A stretch of DNA of 20,944 nucleotides from a virus: IMG/VR virus record IMGVR_UViG_3300031578_000410, positions 1 to 20,944 of that record; one strand, 5' to 3'. The position numbers and the translations under genes are program-made. The notes under the pieces were generated by a model. The model made no database searches and was not told where the DNA came from. It saw nothing but the letters and a program-made list of their open reading frames with translations. This document shows, piece by piece, positions 1 through 6,421 of the stretch (position 1 is its first letter; each line of letters starts with the position of its first letter).

Positions 1-8
1 TTTTCTCC

Positions 9-185
9 TTAAATTTCCTTTGTAAAAATATGACTAAATTTTTTTTCTTCTGGAGTTTCTTTTCTATAAACAGACCAAAGCATTTTGCCGCTTATACTTG
101 TTTCTCTAATATGTTTTTCGGTTGCTTCTTTTTTTGGACACTCGATTAATTGTTCCATTTCGTCTAATTTGTAATATTCTTTCAT
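9..185 (-). CDS. Small hypothetical protein (58 aa), divergent from the structural operon
   Basis: I do not recognise this gene. It encodes a 58-residue, charged, probably soluble protein starting MKEYYKLDEMEQLIECPKK and ending HIFTKEI, with no signal peptide or membrane segment. The start is supported by an AAGGGAG Shine-Dalgarno sequence about 8 bases upstream and by a perfect consensus promoter further upstream (239-267). It is the only convincing gene on the minus strand and faces away from the virion genes. Bases 1-8 read GGAGAAAA on the minus strand right after its stop, which looks like the ribosome binding site of a further leftward gene just outside the window. It is therefore probably the first gene of a leftward, non-structural operon. 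A regulatory role is possible but nothing in the sequence shows one. Confidence 0.7.
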   Translation of the reverse strand: MKEYYKLDEMEQLIECPKKEATEKHIRETSISGKMLWSVYRKETPEEKKFSHIFTKEI

Positions 186-238
186 CTTTTTTTCTCCCTT
201 AAAAAATTATTAATTAATCACTCACTCTTTATATTAAT

Positions 239-267
239 ATTATACACCCTTTATTGTTTTTTGTCAA
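239..267 (-). promoter_or_regulatory. Consensus sigma70 promoter for leftward transcription
   Basis: On the minus strand TTGACA (267-262) is followed after exactly 17 bases by TATAAT (244-239). Both hexamers match the sigma70 consensus perfectly. The promoter lies about 55 bases upstream of the start codon of the 58-aa minus-strand gene. It should be a strong housekeeping-sigma promoter unless repressed, and the inverted repeat at 274-315 begins 7 bases upstream of its -35 box. Confidence 0.85.
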
Positions 268-273
268 GCAAAA

Positions 274-315
274 ATCAATAAAAAATAAAAAAATTTATTT
301 TTATTTTTTATTGAT
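274..315. repeat. 18-bp A/T-rich inverted repeat between divergent promoters (candidate operator)
   Basis: The left arm 274-291 (ATCAATAAAAAATAAAAA) and right arm 298-315 are perfect reverse complements separated by 6 bases. Each arm contains a single G:C pair. The element lies between the leftward promoter (-35 at 262-267) and the candidate rightward promoter, whose -35 (311-316) overlaps the right arm. That placement suits an operator for a dimeric DNA-binding protein or a stiff A-tract upstream element. A transcript hairpin is also possible. The role is inferred; the symmetry is directly visible. Confidence 0.6.
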
Positions 316-339
316 ATATATTTTGTATATTGATATTAT
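311..339 (+). promoter_or_regulatory. Candidate sigma70 promoter for the structural operon
   Basis: TTGATA (311-316) and TATTAT (334-339) are separated by 17 bases, with one mismatch to consensus in each hexamer. They sit 24 bases upstream of the portal start codon, leaving a short 5' leader. In such AT-rich DNA similar matches arise by chance, so support comes mainly from the position: just before the first gene of a long co-directional operon and overlapping the inverted repeat. Confidence 0.45.
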
Positions 340-362
340 TGTATTTTAAAGAAGGGTGGTTT

Positions 363-1592
363 ATGTTTAGAGCTGTAGAATTTGTAAAAAATTTTTTTTC
401 AAGATCTTCTGATTCTCTAAGATCAAAAGAAAATTGGATTAATCAACTTTTTTCAAAATTAAGCATTTCAAATGAAAAAGCTCTAAAAGTCGCGACAGTC
501 TATGCTTGTAACAAAGTATTATCAGAGACTATTGGAACTTTGCCGCTGAAATGTTATGAACGTACACAAAATGGAGCTAGAGAAGAATATTCGTCTTATT
601 TTTTATCAAAAGTTTTTAATAAACCCAATTTTCTACAGACAAAATCAGAATTTTTCGAAAATCTTGTAACTCAGATCAATATGGACGGCAATCATTATGC
701 TGGAATAAATTATAAAAATGGTTATGTTAAAGAATTAATTCCCATGAATCCCTTAAATATGCAATCTGAAATTAAAAATAATAAAATAATATATACATAT
801 AATCACAATTTTGTCGGAAAAAATAAAGGACAAAAAGAATATCCTGCCAATAGAATTTTTCACAATAAAAACCTTACATTAGACGGTTTAACCGGACTTT
901 CTCCTATAGCATATGCTAGAAAAGCTATCAATCTTGCTATAGAGTCAGAAGATCATGGATATCGATATTTCAAAAATGGCACAAGAGCAAGCGGATATTT
1001 AAAGCATCCTGGACAGCTCAAAGGCCAGGCATATGACAATTTGAAAAAATCTATGAACAATAAAATGTCAGGAGAAGAAAAATTTAAAATTCAAATTCTT
1101 GAGGAAGGAATGGATTTTGTAACGGCAGCAATGACAAATGAAGATAGTCAATATCTTCAAACTAGACAATTTTCTGTAGAAGACATTGCGCGTTGGTATA
1201 GAGTGCCTCTAGAATTATTGCAACATCCTTCAAAGACTTCGTCTTATGCTAGCGTTGAACAATTTATGCTATCTTTTGTAGTGCATACAATACGACCGTG
1301 GGTCGTTAAAATAGAACAGCGCATAAATACGGGGTTAGTCCCATTTGAAGATCAAAATAGAATATTTTTTGAATTCAAAGTTGATGGACTTTTACGAGGT
1401 GACATACAAGCCAGATATCGTTCTTACGCCATCGGCAGACAGTGGGGGTGGTTGTGTGCCGATGACGTAAGACAATTTGAAAATATGAATCCAATCAAAG
1501 GGAACGCAGGCAAAATATATCTTATGCCGCTTAATATGGAAAACGTTCAAAATCCTCGAAAGAAAAAAGGAGAAAAAATAGATGGCAAATGA
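363..1592 (+). CDS. Phage portal protein, HK97 family
   Basis: This is the ring-forming portal at the capsid vertex through which DNA is packaged and ejected, and on which the neck assembles. At 409 aa it has the usual size for HK97-type portals. Visible family traits are the N-terminal TVYACNKVLSETIGTLPL segment (about 45-62), the middle block with a basic hinge near YFKNGTRASGYLKHP, and QYLQTRQFSVEDIARWYRVP (about 263-282) followed by the helix around SYASVEQ. I chose ATG 363 over an upstream in-frame TTG at 330 because GAAGGGTGGT lies just before it. It heads the operon and overlaps the protease gene by 11 bases. No terminase gene is next to it, unlike in most phages. Confidence 0.93.
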   Translation: MFRAVEFVKNFFSRSSDSLRSKENWINQLFSKLSISNEKALKVATVYACNKVLSETIGTLPLKCYERTQNGAREEYSSYFLSKVFNKPNFLQTKSEFFENLVTQINMDGNHYAGINYKNGYVKELIPMNPLNMQSEIKNNKIIYTYNHNFVGKNKGQKEYPANRIFHNKNLTLDGLTGLSPIAYARKAINLAIESEDHGYRYFKNGTRASGYLKHPGQLKGQAYDNLKKSMNNKMSGEEKFKIQILEEGMDFVTAAMTNEDSQYLQTRQFSVEDIARWYRVPLELLQHPSKTSSYASVEQFMLSFVVHTIRPWVVKIEQRINTGLVPFEDQNRIFFEFKVDGLLRGDIQARYRSYAIGRQWGWLCADDVRQFENMNPIKGNAGKIYLMPLNMENVQNPRKKKGEKIDGK

Positions 1593-2196
1593 AATTAAAT
1601 TAATTGAGCGTAGAAATATTGACGAAAAAATAGAATATAGAGCTATTGATGATAAAGAAGAAAATAAAAAACTTCGAGGATATGCGGCGGTATTTAATAG
1701 AATAGCTGATCTATATTGGTTCGACGAAGAAATTTTGCCCGGCGCTTTTACGAATGCGATTAAAAGTGACGATATAAGAGCGCTAGTAAATCATGATGAA
1801 TCTAAAATAATTGGCAGAAATATCGCGCAAACACTTCATCTTACTGAAGATAAAAAAGGCCTTTTTGTGGATATTGATCCATCTGACACTACAATCGGGC
1901 GCGATATTATAGTTTCAGTTGAGCGTGGCGATGTGACAGGCATGTCATTTGGATTTTTAGTAAATGAAGAAAAATGGATTAGTTCAAAAAGTCGAGGCAA
2001 AAATAAAAACGATCTGAGACAGTTGATAGATGTTTCTTTGCGGGATGTTTCTATAGTAACTTATCCTGCGTATGCCCAAACTTCGATAAAATACAGGTCA
2101 GAAGAAAGATCAATTGAAAACATATATAAGAATAGATATGATAACATAGAAAATAATTTAGAATATTATCGACGCTATTTTGAATTAATTATTTAA
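1582..2196 (+). CDS. Prohead maturation protease, HK97 family (peptidase S78/U35)
   Basis: This serine protease should be packaged inside the prohead, where it removes the scaffold-like N-terminal segment of the capsid protein and then digests itself. Family signatures are LRGYAAVFN (31-39), the candidate catalytic histidine H71 in LVNHDESKIIGR, the candidate catalytic serine S122 in TGMSFGF, and SLRDVSIVTYPAYAQTS (about 152-168). The usual Glu of the EVS motif appears as Asp in RDVSIV. AAGGAG precedes ATG 1582, inside the end of the portal gene, suggesting translational coupling. The length (204 aa) is typical. A basic, Tyr-rich C-terminal tail follows the protease domain and may bind the capsid delta domain. 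Confidence 0.92.
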   Translation: MANEIKLIERRNIDEKIEYRAIDDKEENKKLRGYAAVFNRIADLYWFDEEILPGAFTNAIKSDDIRALVNHDESKIIGRNIAQTLHLTEDKKGLFVDIDPSDTTIGRDIIVSVERGDVTGMSFGFLVNEEKWISSKSRGKNKNDLRQLIDVSLRDVSIVTYPAYAQTSIKYRSEERSIENIYKNRYDNIENNLEYYRRYFELII

Positions 2197-2197
2197 T

Positions 2198-2220
2198 TTT
2201 TAAATAGCAATAATTTAAAA
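2198..2220 (+). promoter_or_regulatory. A/T-rich hairpin abutting the major capsid gene ribosome binding site
   Basis: TTTTAAAT (2198-2205) and ATTTAAAA (2213-2220) form an 8-bp inverted repeat with a 7-base loop, ending exactly where the GGGAG of the capsid gene begins. Such a hairpin could protect a processed transcript or help keep the RBS open. It is weak and AT-only, so chance is a real alternative. Confidence 0.3.
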
Positions 2221-2233
2221 GGGAGAAATTAAA

Positions 2234-3493
2234 GTGCCTGATATATTGCAATTACAAAGAGAAAAAACAGTAAAACTTGAAGAGATGAGATCTATACTGA
2301 CAAAATCTCAAGAGGAAAAAAGGAATCTAACGGATGTTGAAATTACAAAATTTAACACTATTGAATCGGAAACGAAGGATATAACCGCTAGTATTAAACG
2401 AGAAGAAACTTTAGCTGCTTTGGAAAAAGAAAATGAGTTAAGAAATCAAAGCACTAAAATTCCTGCAGATGATTCTAACAATACAAATTCACCACCGGAA
2501 AATAGATTTGAAAATATTGGTGAATTTTTTGCGACAGTAGCAACAAATCGCAACGATGAAAGATTGTTGCCGTTCAAAGAAAACAGAACAGCGCAGCAGA
2601 TGGGAACTGGCTCATTGGGTGGCTTTGCAATACCAGAGCAATTCTTAAATGAAATTAAAAGCGTGACTCCGCAAGGCAGCATAATTAGGCCGCGGGCTAC
2701 CGTAATAAAAGCTGGAAGTCCACCAGATGCTAAGATAAACATTCCCGCTCTAGATCAAGGGGCCTCAAAAAATATGTATGGTGGAATTGAAGTTATTCAT
2801 GGCGGAGAAACTTTCTCTATTACAGAAACTAACGCAGCTTTGAGACAAGTTACATTAGAGCCGAAATCTTTAAAAGGTTTTATCCCGGTTTCCAATGAAC
2901 TCATAAACAACTGGTCTGCTGCTACCTCTTTCCTTCAAGCTCAAATGAGATTAGCTATCAATGGGGCAGAAGACTATGATTTTTACAGAGGCACCGGCGT
3001 TAATAGCGCCACTGGAATATTAAATAGCGCTTGTCGTGTAAATTATACGAGAGCTACAGCAAATACAATAGTATACAATGATATTGTGGGAATGTTAGCC
3101 CGAGCTAAAATGGGAGGAGTTTTAGCTTGGATTGCAAGCCAAACTACAATTCCACAATTGGCAACAATGGCTGACGCTGGATCAAATAATATTTGGATTC
3201 AAAGTTCAGTTGCAGGCATTCCAACAAATATTTTAGGGTTTCCTGTGATTTTTAGTGACAGGGCGCCAGCATTAGGCACAGCCGGTGATTTAGCTTTAGT
3301 TGATGCGTCATATTATCTGATCAAAGATGGATCAGGACCGCGTGTTGATATTTCAAAAGATTTTTTATTCCAAAATGATGAAACCGCATTCAGAATCGTG
3401 TGGATGGTAGATGGTCAAAGTTGGCTTAAAGCCCCAATCCCGTTGGAGGGATCTACTGGTAACACTATATCTCCATTTGTTGTTTTGAATTAA
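2234..3493 (+). CDS. Major capsid protein, HK97 fold
   Basis: This forms the icosahedral shell. Residues 1-70 are a charged, heptad-like helical region matching the delta (internal scaffold) domain of HK97 capsid precursors. A Ser/Asn/Pro linker (71-92) follows, then the mature region opening with MGTGSLGGFAIPEQF (123-137), the familiar start of the N-arm. The remainder, about 290 residues, is the right size for the HK97 core. The start is GTG 2234, placed 8 bases after GGGAG. The neighbouring protease would cleave between about residues 90 and 122; I cannot fix the exact site. The 419-aa length is normal for a precursor with a delta domain. Confidence 0.93.
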   Translation: MPDILQLQREKTVKLEEMRSILTKSQEEKRNLTDVEITKFNTIESETKDITASIKREETLAALEKENELRNQSTKIPADDSNNTNSPPENRFENIGEFFATVATNRNDERLLPFKENRTAQQMGTGSLGGFAIPEQFLNEIKSVTPQGSIIRPRATVIKAGSPPDAKINIPALDQGASKNMYGGIEVIHGGETFSITETNAALRQVTLEPKSLKGFIPVSNELINNWSAATSFLQAQMRLAINGAEDYDFYRGTGVNSATGILNSACRVNYTRATANTIVYNDIVGMLARAKMGGVLAWIASQTTIPQLATMADAGSNNIWIQSSVAGIPTNILGFPVIFSDRAPALGTAGDLALVDASYYLIKDGSGPRVDISKDFLFQNDETAFRIVWMVDGQSWLKAPIPLEGSTGNTISPFVVLN

Positions 3494-3522
3494 TTTTAAT
3501 TAAAAAAGGGAGACACAAATAA

Positions 3523-4305
3523 ATGAATTCATTATTAGAAAATATACAAGTTGACGCTGCAATAGTGTCAAACACTACATCAAGCGCGATATATAGTCAG
3601 TCATTTTCTATGCGAGGGTATCACAGAGCAGCCGCAGTTATTCAAGTTGGCACATTGCCAGCCACTGGCGTCGCGCAAGTTCAAATGACTATCATGGGCG
3701 GCGACGCCACAACAGCGCCTTCGGCGATGTCAAGCATTGCCGGCGCTTATGTTAATATCGGCACATCGAGCACTAGCGGATTAGTTAATAATGCTCATAA
3801 AATCAGAATTAATTGCATGGGATCAGCGGCGGCTACTGTAGCGGCTGGGCTCACGCTAAATTTTGGAACATCGACATTCCTCACTAGCGCAACAGCCGAT
3901 TCGACAGCAGGGCACTTTTTAACCGGACTTGCTTCGGTTGTGGCAAAGTCGTTAACTACATTGATACAAACTTGGTATCCGCAATATAATACTACATATA
4001 GCGCAACTGGAGCCTCAACTATCAGCGTAGATGTTGAACTTAATAATCTTGTGCCGGAAACCACAGGAATATACGCAAAAACTACAGCACAATCGACTAT
4101 CAGCGGGCTGAATGTGCAATCTCTAAAAACTCAAGGCATAGTGTCTATGAGCGCGGGAAAGCTTGTTGCGACTGCATCAAGTTTTACAAATTTTGCGATT
4201 AGGGTTGTGTCGACTGATTCAAGCGCTATTGCGATGGCTGTAAATGTTTTTAGAGATCCAGTCTATGCTCCAAAAACTATATCGGCAGGACATACAATAG
4301 TATAA
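3523..4305 (+). CDS. Beta-rich hypothetical protein after the capsid gene (candidate capsid decoration protein)
   Basis: I do not recognise a named family. The 260 residues are rich in Ala, Thr and Ser with few charges. Alternating hydrophobic stretches such as AAAVIQVGTL, VQMTIMGG and FAIRVVSTDSS suggest beta-sandwich folding. There is no signal peptide or membrane segment, so it is probably cytosolic and virion-bound. A good RBS (AAAAAGGGAG) lies about 13 bases before ATG 3523. The position directly after the capsid gene suits a decoration or head-fibre protein, which is inferred from order and composition only. Its codons are richer in G and C (GCG, GGC) than those of the portal gene. It is followed by a hairpin-bearing gap of about 100 bases. 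Confidence 0.6.
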   Translation: MNSLLENIQVDAAIVSNTTSSAIYSQSFSMRGYHRAAAVIQVGTLPATGVAQVQMTIMGGDATTAPSAMSSIAGAYVNIGTSSTSGLVNNAHKIRINCMGSAAATVAAGLTLNFGTSTFLTSATADSTAGHFLTGLASVVAKSLTTLIQTWYPQYNTTYSATGASTISVDVELNNLVPETTGIYAKTTAQSTISGLNVQSLKTQGIVSMSAGKLVATASSFTNFAIRVVSTDSSAIAMAVNVFRDPVYAPKTISAGHTIV

Positions 4306-4317
4306 TTGTTTTACCCC

Positions 4318-4357
4318 TGGGGGCACGTTTTTTTTGATTTTTTCATTCGTGCCCTCA
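4318..4357 (+). other. Stem-loop between head genes (10-bp stem, T-rich loop)
   Basis: TGGGGGCACG (4318-4327) pairs with CGTGCCCTCA (4348-4357), with one G-U pair, around a 20-base loop that is mostly T. It lies in the 101-base gap between the genes at 3523 and 4407. The T-run sits in the loop and not after the stem, so it is not a classical intrinsic terminator. It might be an RNA processing or partial-termination element that lowers expression downstream of the capsid gene. Confidence 0.4.
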
Positions 4358-4406
4358 CTCCCATTTTATCCAAAATATATATAAAAAATAGAAAGGCAAA
4401 AATAGT

Positions 4407-5168
4407 ATGGAAAATAATAATAAAAAAATATCGACAGCAATCAAAGCGAATAAAGACAAAGTATGCATCATGGGGTGCTCCGATTCAAAATCATTGGCTC
4501 CATTAAAAGATCCGAATTTTGAATTTTGGGGGGTTAATAATTTATTTTTATCTCTACCGAACGTCCCTTGGACACGATGGTTTGAAATACACGAAATAAC
4601 TTTTGACGGCATGAATTTTTTGAGGCGTGGAAAGCCAGTGTTCAGAGGATTGTCTGTAAATAAATATCTCGAACAAATTTCGCAAATACAATGTCCGGTA
4701 TATATGCAACAGAAATGGCCTTCAATCCAGAACAGCATTGTCTATCCAGTGCAAAAAGTCATAAAACAATTTGGCCGATATTTTACTAATACCATTTCTT
4801 GGGAAATAGCTTTAGCGTTATTTGAAGGATTTAAAGAAATATATATATATGGAGTTGATATGGCGGTGGGTAGTGAATATGCTCACCAACGACCATCTTG
4901 CGAATATTTTATTGGGATTGCTAGGGGCATGGGAGTTAATGTTGTCTTGCCAGATGAAGCGGATTTATTAAAAACTAGATTCCTTTATGGCTTTGAACAA
5001 CAAAAAGAAACAGCTTTTACGAAAAAAATTAAGCACGCAATTCTTTCTATGCAGCAAAGAAGACAACAAGCAGAGGTTCAACGAACTCATTTCGGAAAGC
5101 AAGTTGAACAATATATCGGCGGCGAAGTTGGACTAAATGAAATGTTAAAAATTTGGGAGGGGTGCTAA
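4407..5168 (+). CDS. Rossmann-like conserved phage protein (DUF115/MptE-like fold suspected)
   Basis: This belongs to a recurrent phage family of unknown role whose signature blocks are all present: VCIMGCSDS (19-27), WGVNN (41-45), RWFEIHE (57-63), YFTNTISW (125-132), a long block from IYGVDMAVGSEYAHQRP (147-163) through SCEYFIG (164-170), and LYGFE (193-197). The hydrophobic strand plus Gly at the N terminus and the IYIYGVDM strand-turn in the middle suggest a nucleotide-type Rossmann fold, like the DUF115 proteins tied to glycan transfer. That link rests on pattern memory. A charged coiled-coil tail follows from about 198. It is a soluble protein encoded among head genes, and its stop is one base before the next start. 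A role in modifying virion glycans or binding nucleotides is possible but unproven. Confidence 0.7.
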   Translation: MENNNKKISTAIKANKDKVCIMGCSDSKSLAPLKDPNFEFWGVNNLFLSLPNVPWTRWFEIHEITFDGMNFLRRGKPVFRGLSVNKYLEQISQIQCPVYMQQKWPSIQNSIVYPVQKVIKQFGRYFTNTISWEIALALFEGFKEIYIYGVDMAVGSEYAHQRPSCEYFIGIARGMGVNVVLPDEADLLKTRFLYGFEQQKETAFTKKIKHAILSMQQRRQQAEVQRTHFGKQVEQYIGGEVGLNEMLKIWEGC

Positions 5169-5169
5169 A

Positions 5170-5349
5170 ATGGTAAAAGGCAAATGGCGGGTTGTAGCGC
5201 CTTGCGTCAATCAAGATTGTGGAGATAGACTTGATACTGACGATATCGTCTATGAACTTTCCGAGGGGGAGCTTGGACGTCTTCTTGCATTTCAGAATAT
5301 AGAGGATATAAGTAAAAAAAATGACAAAAAAAGAAATAAAACAAATTGA
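5170..5349 (+). CDS. Small hypothetical protein (59 aa) with a Cys pair
   Basis: I do not recognise this gene. It encodes 59 residues starting MVKGKWRVVAPCVNQDCGDR; the C12-x4-C17 pair could bind metal, although no second pair is present. It starts one base after the stop of the Rossmann-like gene, with GGGAGGGG just upstream inside that gene, so translation is probably coupled. The first 47 or so codons have balanced base composition. The last dozen become almost pure A/T and encode a Lys/Asn-rich tail where the next small gene overlaps. The tail may be a fusion to degenerated sequence. No function can be assigned. Confidence 0.6.
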   Translation: MVKGKWRVVAPCVNQDCGDRLDTDDIVYELSEGELGRLLAFQNIEDISKKNDKKRNKTN

Positions 5350-5470
5350 AAAAATACATTTAAATAATTTATCTAAACAAGGATTAAATAAAATAGAAAT
5401 AAATAATTTAAAAAAAAAATTAAATAATTTTGAAACAGCTACACAAAAAAAACCTTTTGAAAAAAGATAA
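5321..5470 (+). CDS. Tiny Lys/Asn-rich hypothetical protein (49 aa)
   Basis: The 49-residue frame starts MTKKEIKQIEKIHLNNLSKQ. It is mostly Lys, Asn, Ile and Leu and could form one amphipathic helix. It overlaps the previous gene by 29 bases in another frame and has GAGGA (5302-5306), with a rather long 14-base spacing to ATG. The stop lies 14 bases before the next start. The region is far richer in A/T than its neighbours, so an open frame could be compositional chance. Its role is unknown. I list it because it fills an otherwise unexplained gap in a dense operon. Confidence 0.4.
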   Translation: MTKKEIKQIEKIHLNNLSKQGLNKIEINNLKKKLNNFETATQKKPFEKR

Positions 5471-5484
5471 ATGGAATAAATATT

Positions 5485-5814
5485 ATGACTTTACAAATAG
5501 AAGTTGAAAAAGTTTCTGTAGTAGATGCCGGACTTGAGTTCGGCGGGAAATTATTAAATGTCACGATAAATTTAAAATGCTGGGAAGAGGGCGTTGACAC
5601 TGAAATTACGGATCCCGTTATCGACCAAAATTTTACTTCGCAGTACTCGGAAATACCAGGGCTTACTATCGTGCAGCGATTAACCATCACATATAACGAT
5701 ATTTTGGCAAAGATGCAAGAAACGATTGACAGATATAAGCGGGAACAAGCGTTGCTGGAAAACGTCTTGCTCGACTCAATTGTAACTAATCTGACAGCCG
5801 CATTGGTTGGGTAA
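5485..5814 (+). CDS. Conserved phage protein upstream of LamG gene (109 aa)
   Basis: It is a 109-residue acidic protein. The N-terminal half (MTLQIEVEKVSVV, then LNVTINLKCWEEG) looks like beta strands. The C-terminal half (about 70-105, DILAKMQETIDRYKREQALL) is a helix with a heptad pattern. I recall similar short proteins beside LamG and beta-sandwich genes in other phages, without a known function. The helix suggests oligomerisation, perhaps as part of a virion appendage. Its RBS is weak (ATGGAATAAATATT before ATG), and the next gene follows after 11 bases with GGGAG. Cytosolic or virion location is inferred from context only. Confidence 0.6.
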   Translation: MTLQIEVEKVSVVDAGLEFGGKLLNVTINLKCWEEGVDTEITDPVIDQNFTSQYSEIPGLTIVQRLTITYNDILAKMQETIDRYKREQALLENVLLDSIVTNLTAALVG

Positions 5815-5825
5815 GGGAGAGAAAA

Positions 5826-6419
5826 ATGGCTTTAACGATCGGGGCATCGGCGGTTACGGATTGGACTGCTGTGGCGCAAAATACAATAGCAGAATCAGGC
5901 ATTATAACGCTATCTTCTAATTACAGTACTATGCTGCATCTCCAAGCAGCATTAGACACGACAACAGCGCATACCGGCACAAAATTTGTGGTGCAGGTGT
6001 CGAGCAATGCCACAGGAGACGAAGACTGGCAATCATTTTTAGAGTTTGTGGCATTAATCGGCACCGCGGTAACTGACTTGATAGAAGATAACCCATTGGC
6101 GGCATCTTCAACAGCGATAGCGCTGACAGGGCACTTGCTGACGACAGAAGGGATATGGCTGCTAATTGAAGATGGAACATTGGCAAATAGCGAGCTTATT
6201 TTTTTGGCTTCACAAAGCACAAATGAAATAGTGGCTTTGGATGGCACCACCAATGCACATGCACAGAATACAGCTATTTTCAATATAGCTATTTCAAAAG
6301 TAATACAAATTCCGATAAACGCAGGGATGAGGGCAAGGATGATTGTAGATAATAGTTACGATGTTGATGGCTCAACCCTAAATTTTAAATTAAGAACGAC
6401 ACAAACAACTGCGATATAA
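5826..6419 (+). CDS. Beta-sandwich-like conserved phage structural protein (197 aa)
   Basis: This protein resembles, from memory, a recurrent phage family found next to LamG genes; no function is established. Visible traits are TLSSNYSTMLHLQAALDTTT (29-48), the block HTGTKFVVQVSS (49-60), DEDWQSF, and a C-terminal strand region ending RMIVDNSYDVDGSTLNFKLR. The pattern of Thr/Ala-rich strands, with no signal peptide and no membrane segment, suits a virion-surface beta-sandwich. AAGGGAG lies just before ATG 5826 and the stop is 2 bases from the LamG start. I infer a decoration or appendage subunit partnered with the LamG protein. Confidence 0.6.
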   Translation: MALTIGASAVTDWTAVAQNTIAESGIITLSSNYSTMLHLQAALDTTTAHTGTKFVVQVSSNATGDEDWQSFLEFVALIGTAVTDLIEDNPLAASSTAIALTGHLLTTEGIWLLIEDGTLANSELIFLASQSTNEIVALDGTTNAHAQNTAIFNIAISKVIQIPINAGMRARMIVDNSYDVDGSTLNFKLRTTQTTAI

Positions 6420-6421
6420 TT

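Noticed and set aside
330-362. TTG at 330 as portal start, adding 11 residues
   Set aside because: It overlaps the candidate -10 element and has no SD, while ATG 363 has GAAGGGTGGT at proper distance.
2446-2742. Minus-strand frame opposite the capsid gene, and similar frames opposite 3795-4064 and 5921-6283
   Set aside because: They are low-complexity reverse readings of Ala/Thr-rich genes without ribosome binding sites.
4306-4506. Frame beginning right after the 3523-4305 gene
   Set aside because: It starts at a TTG without SD, covers the intergenic hairpin and overlaps the better-supported Rossmann gene in another phase.
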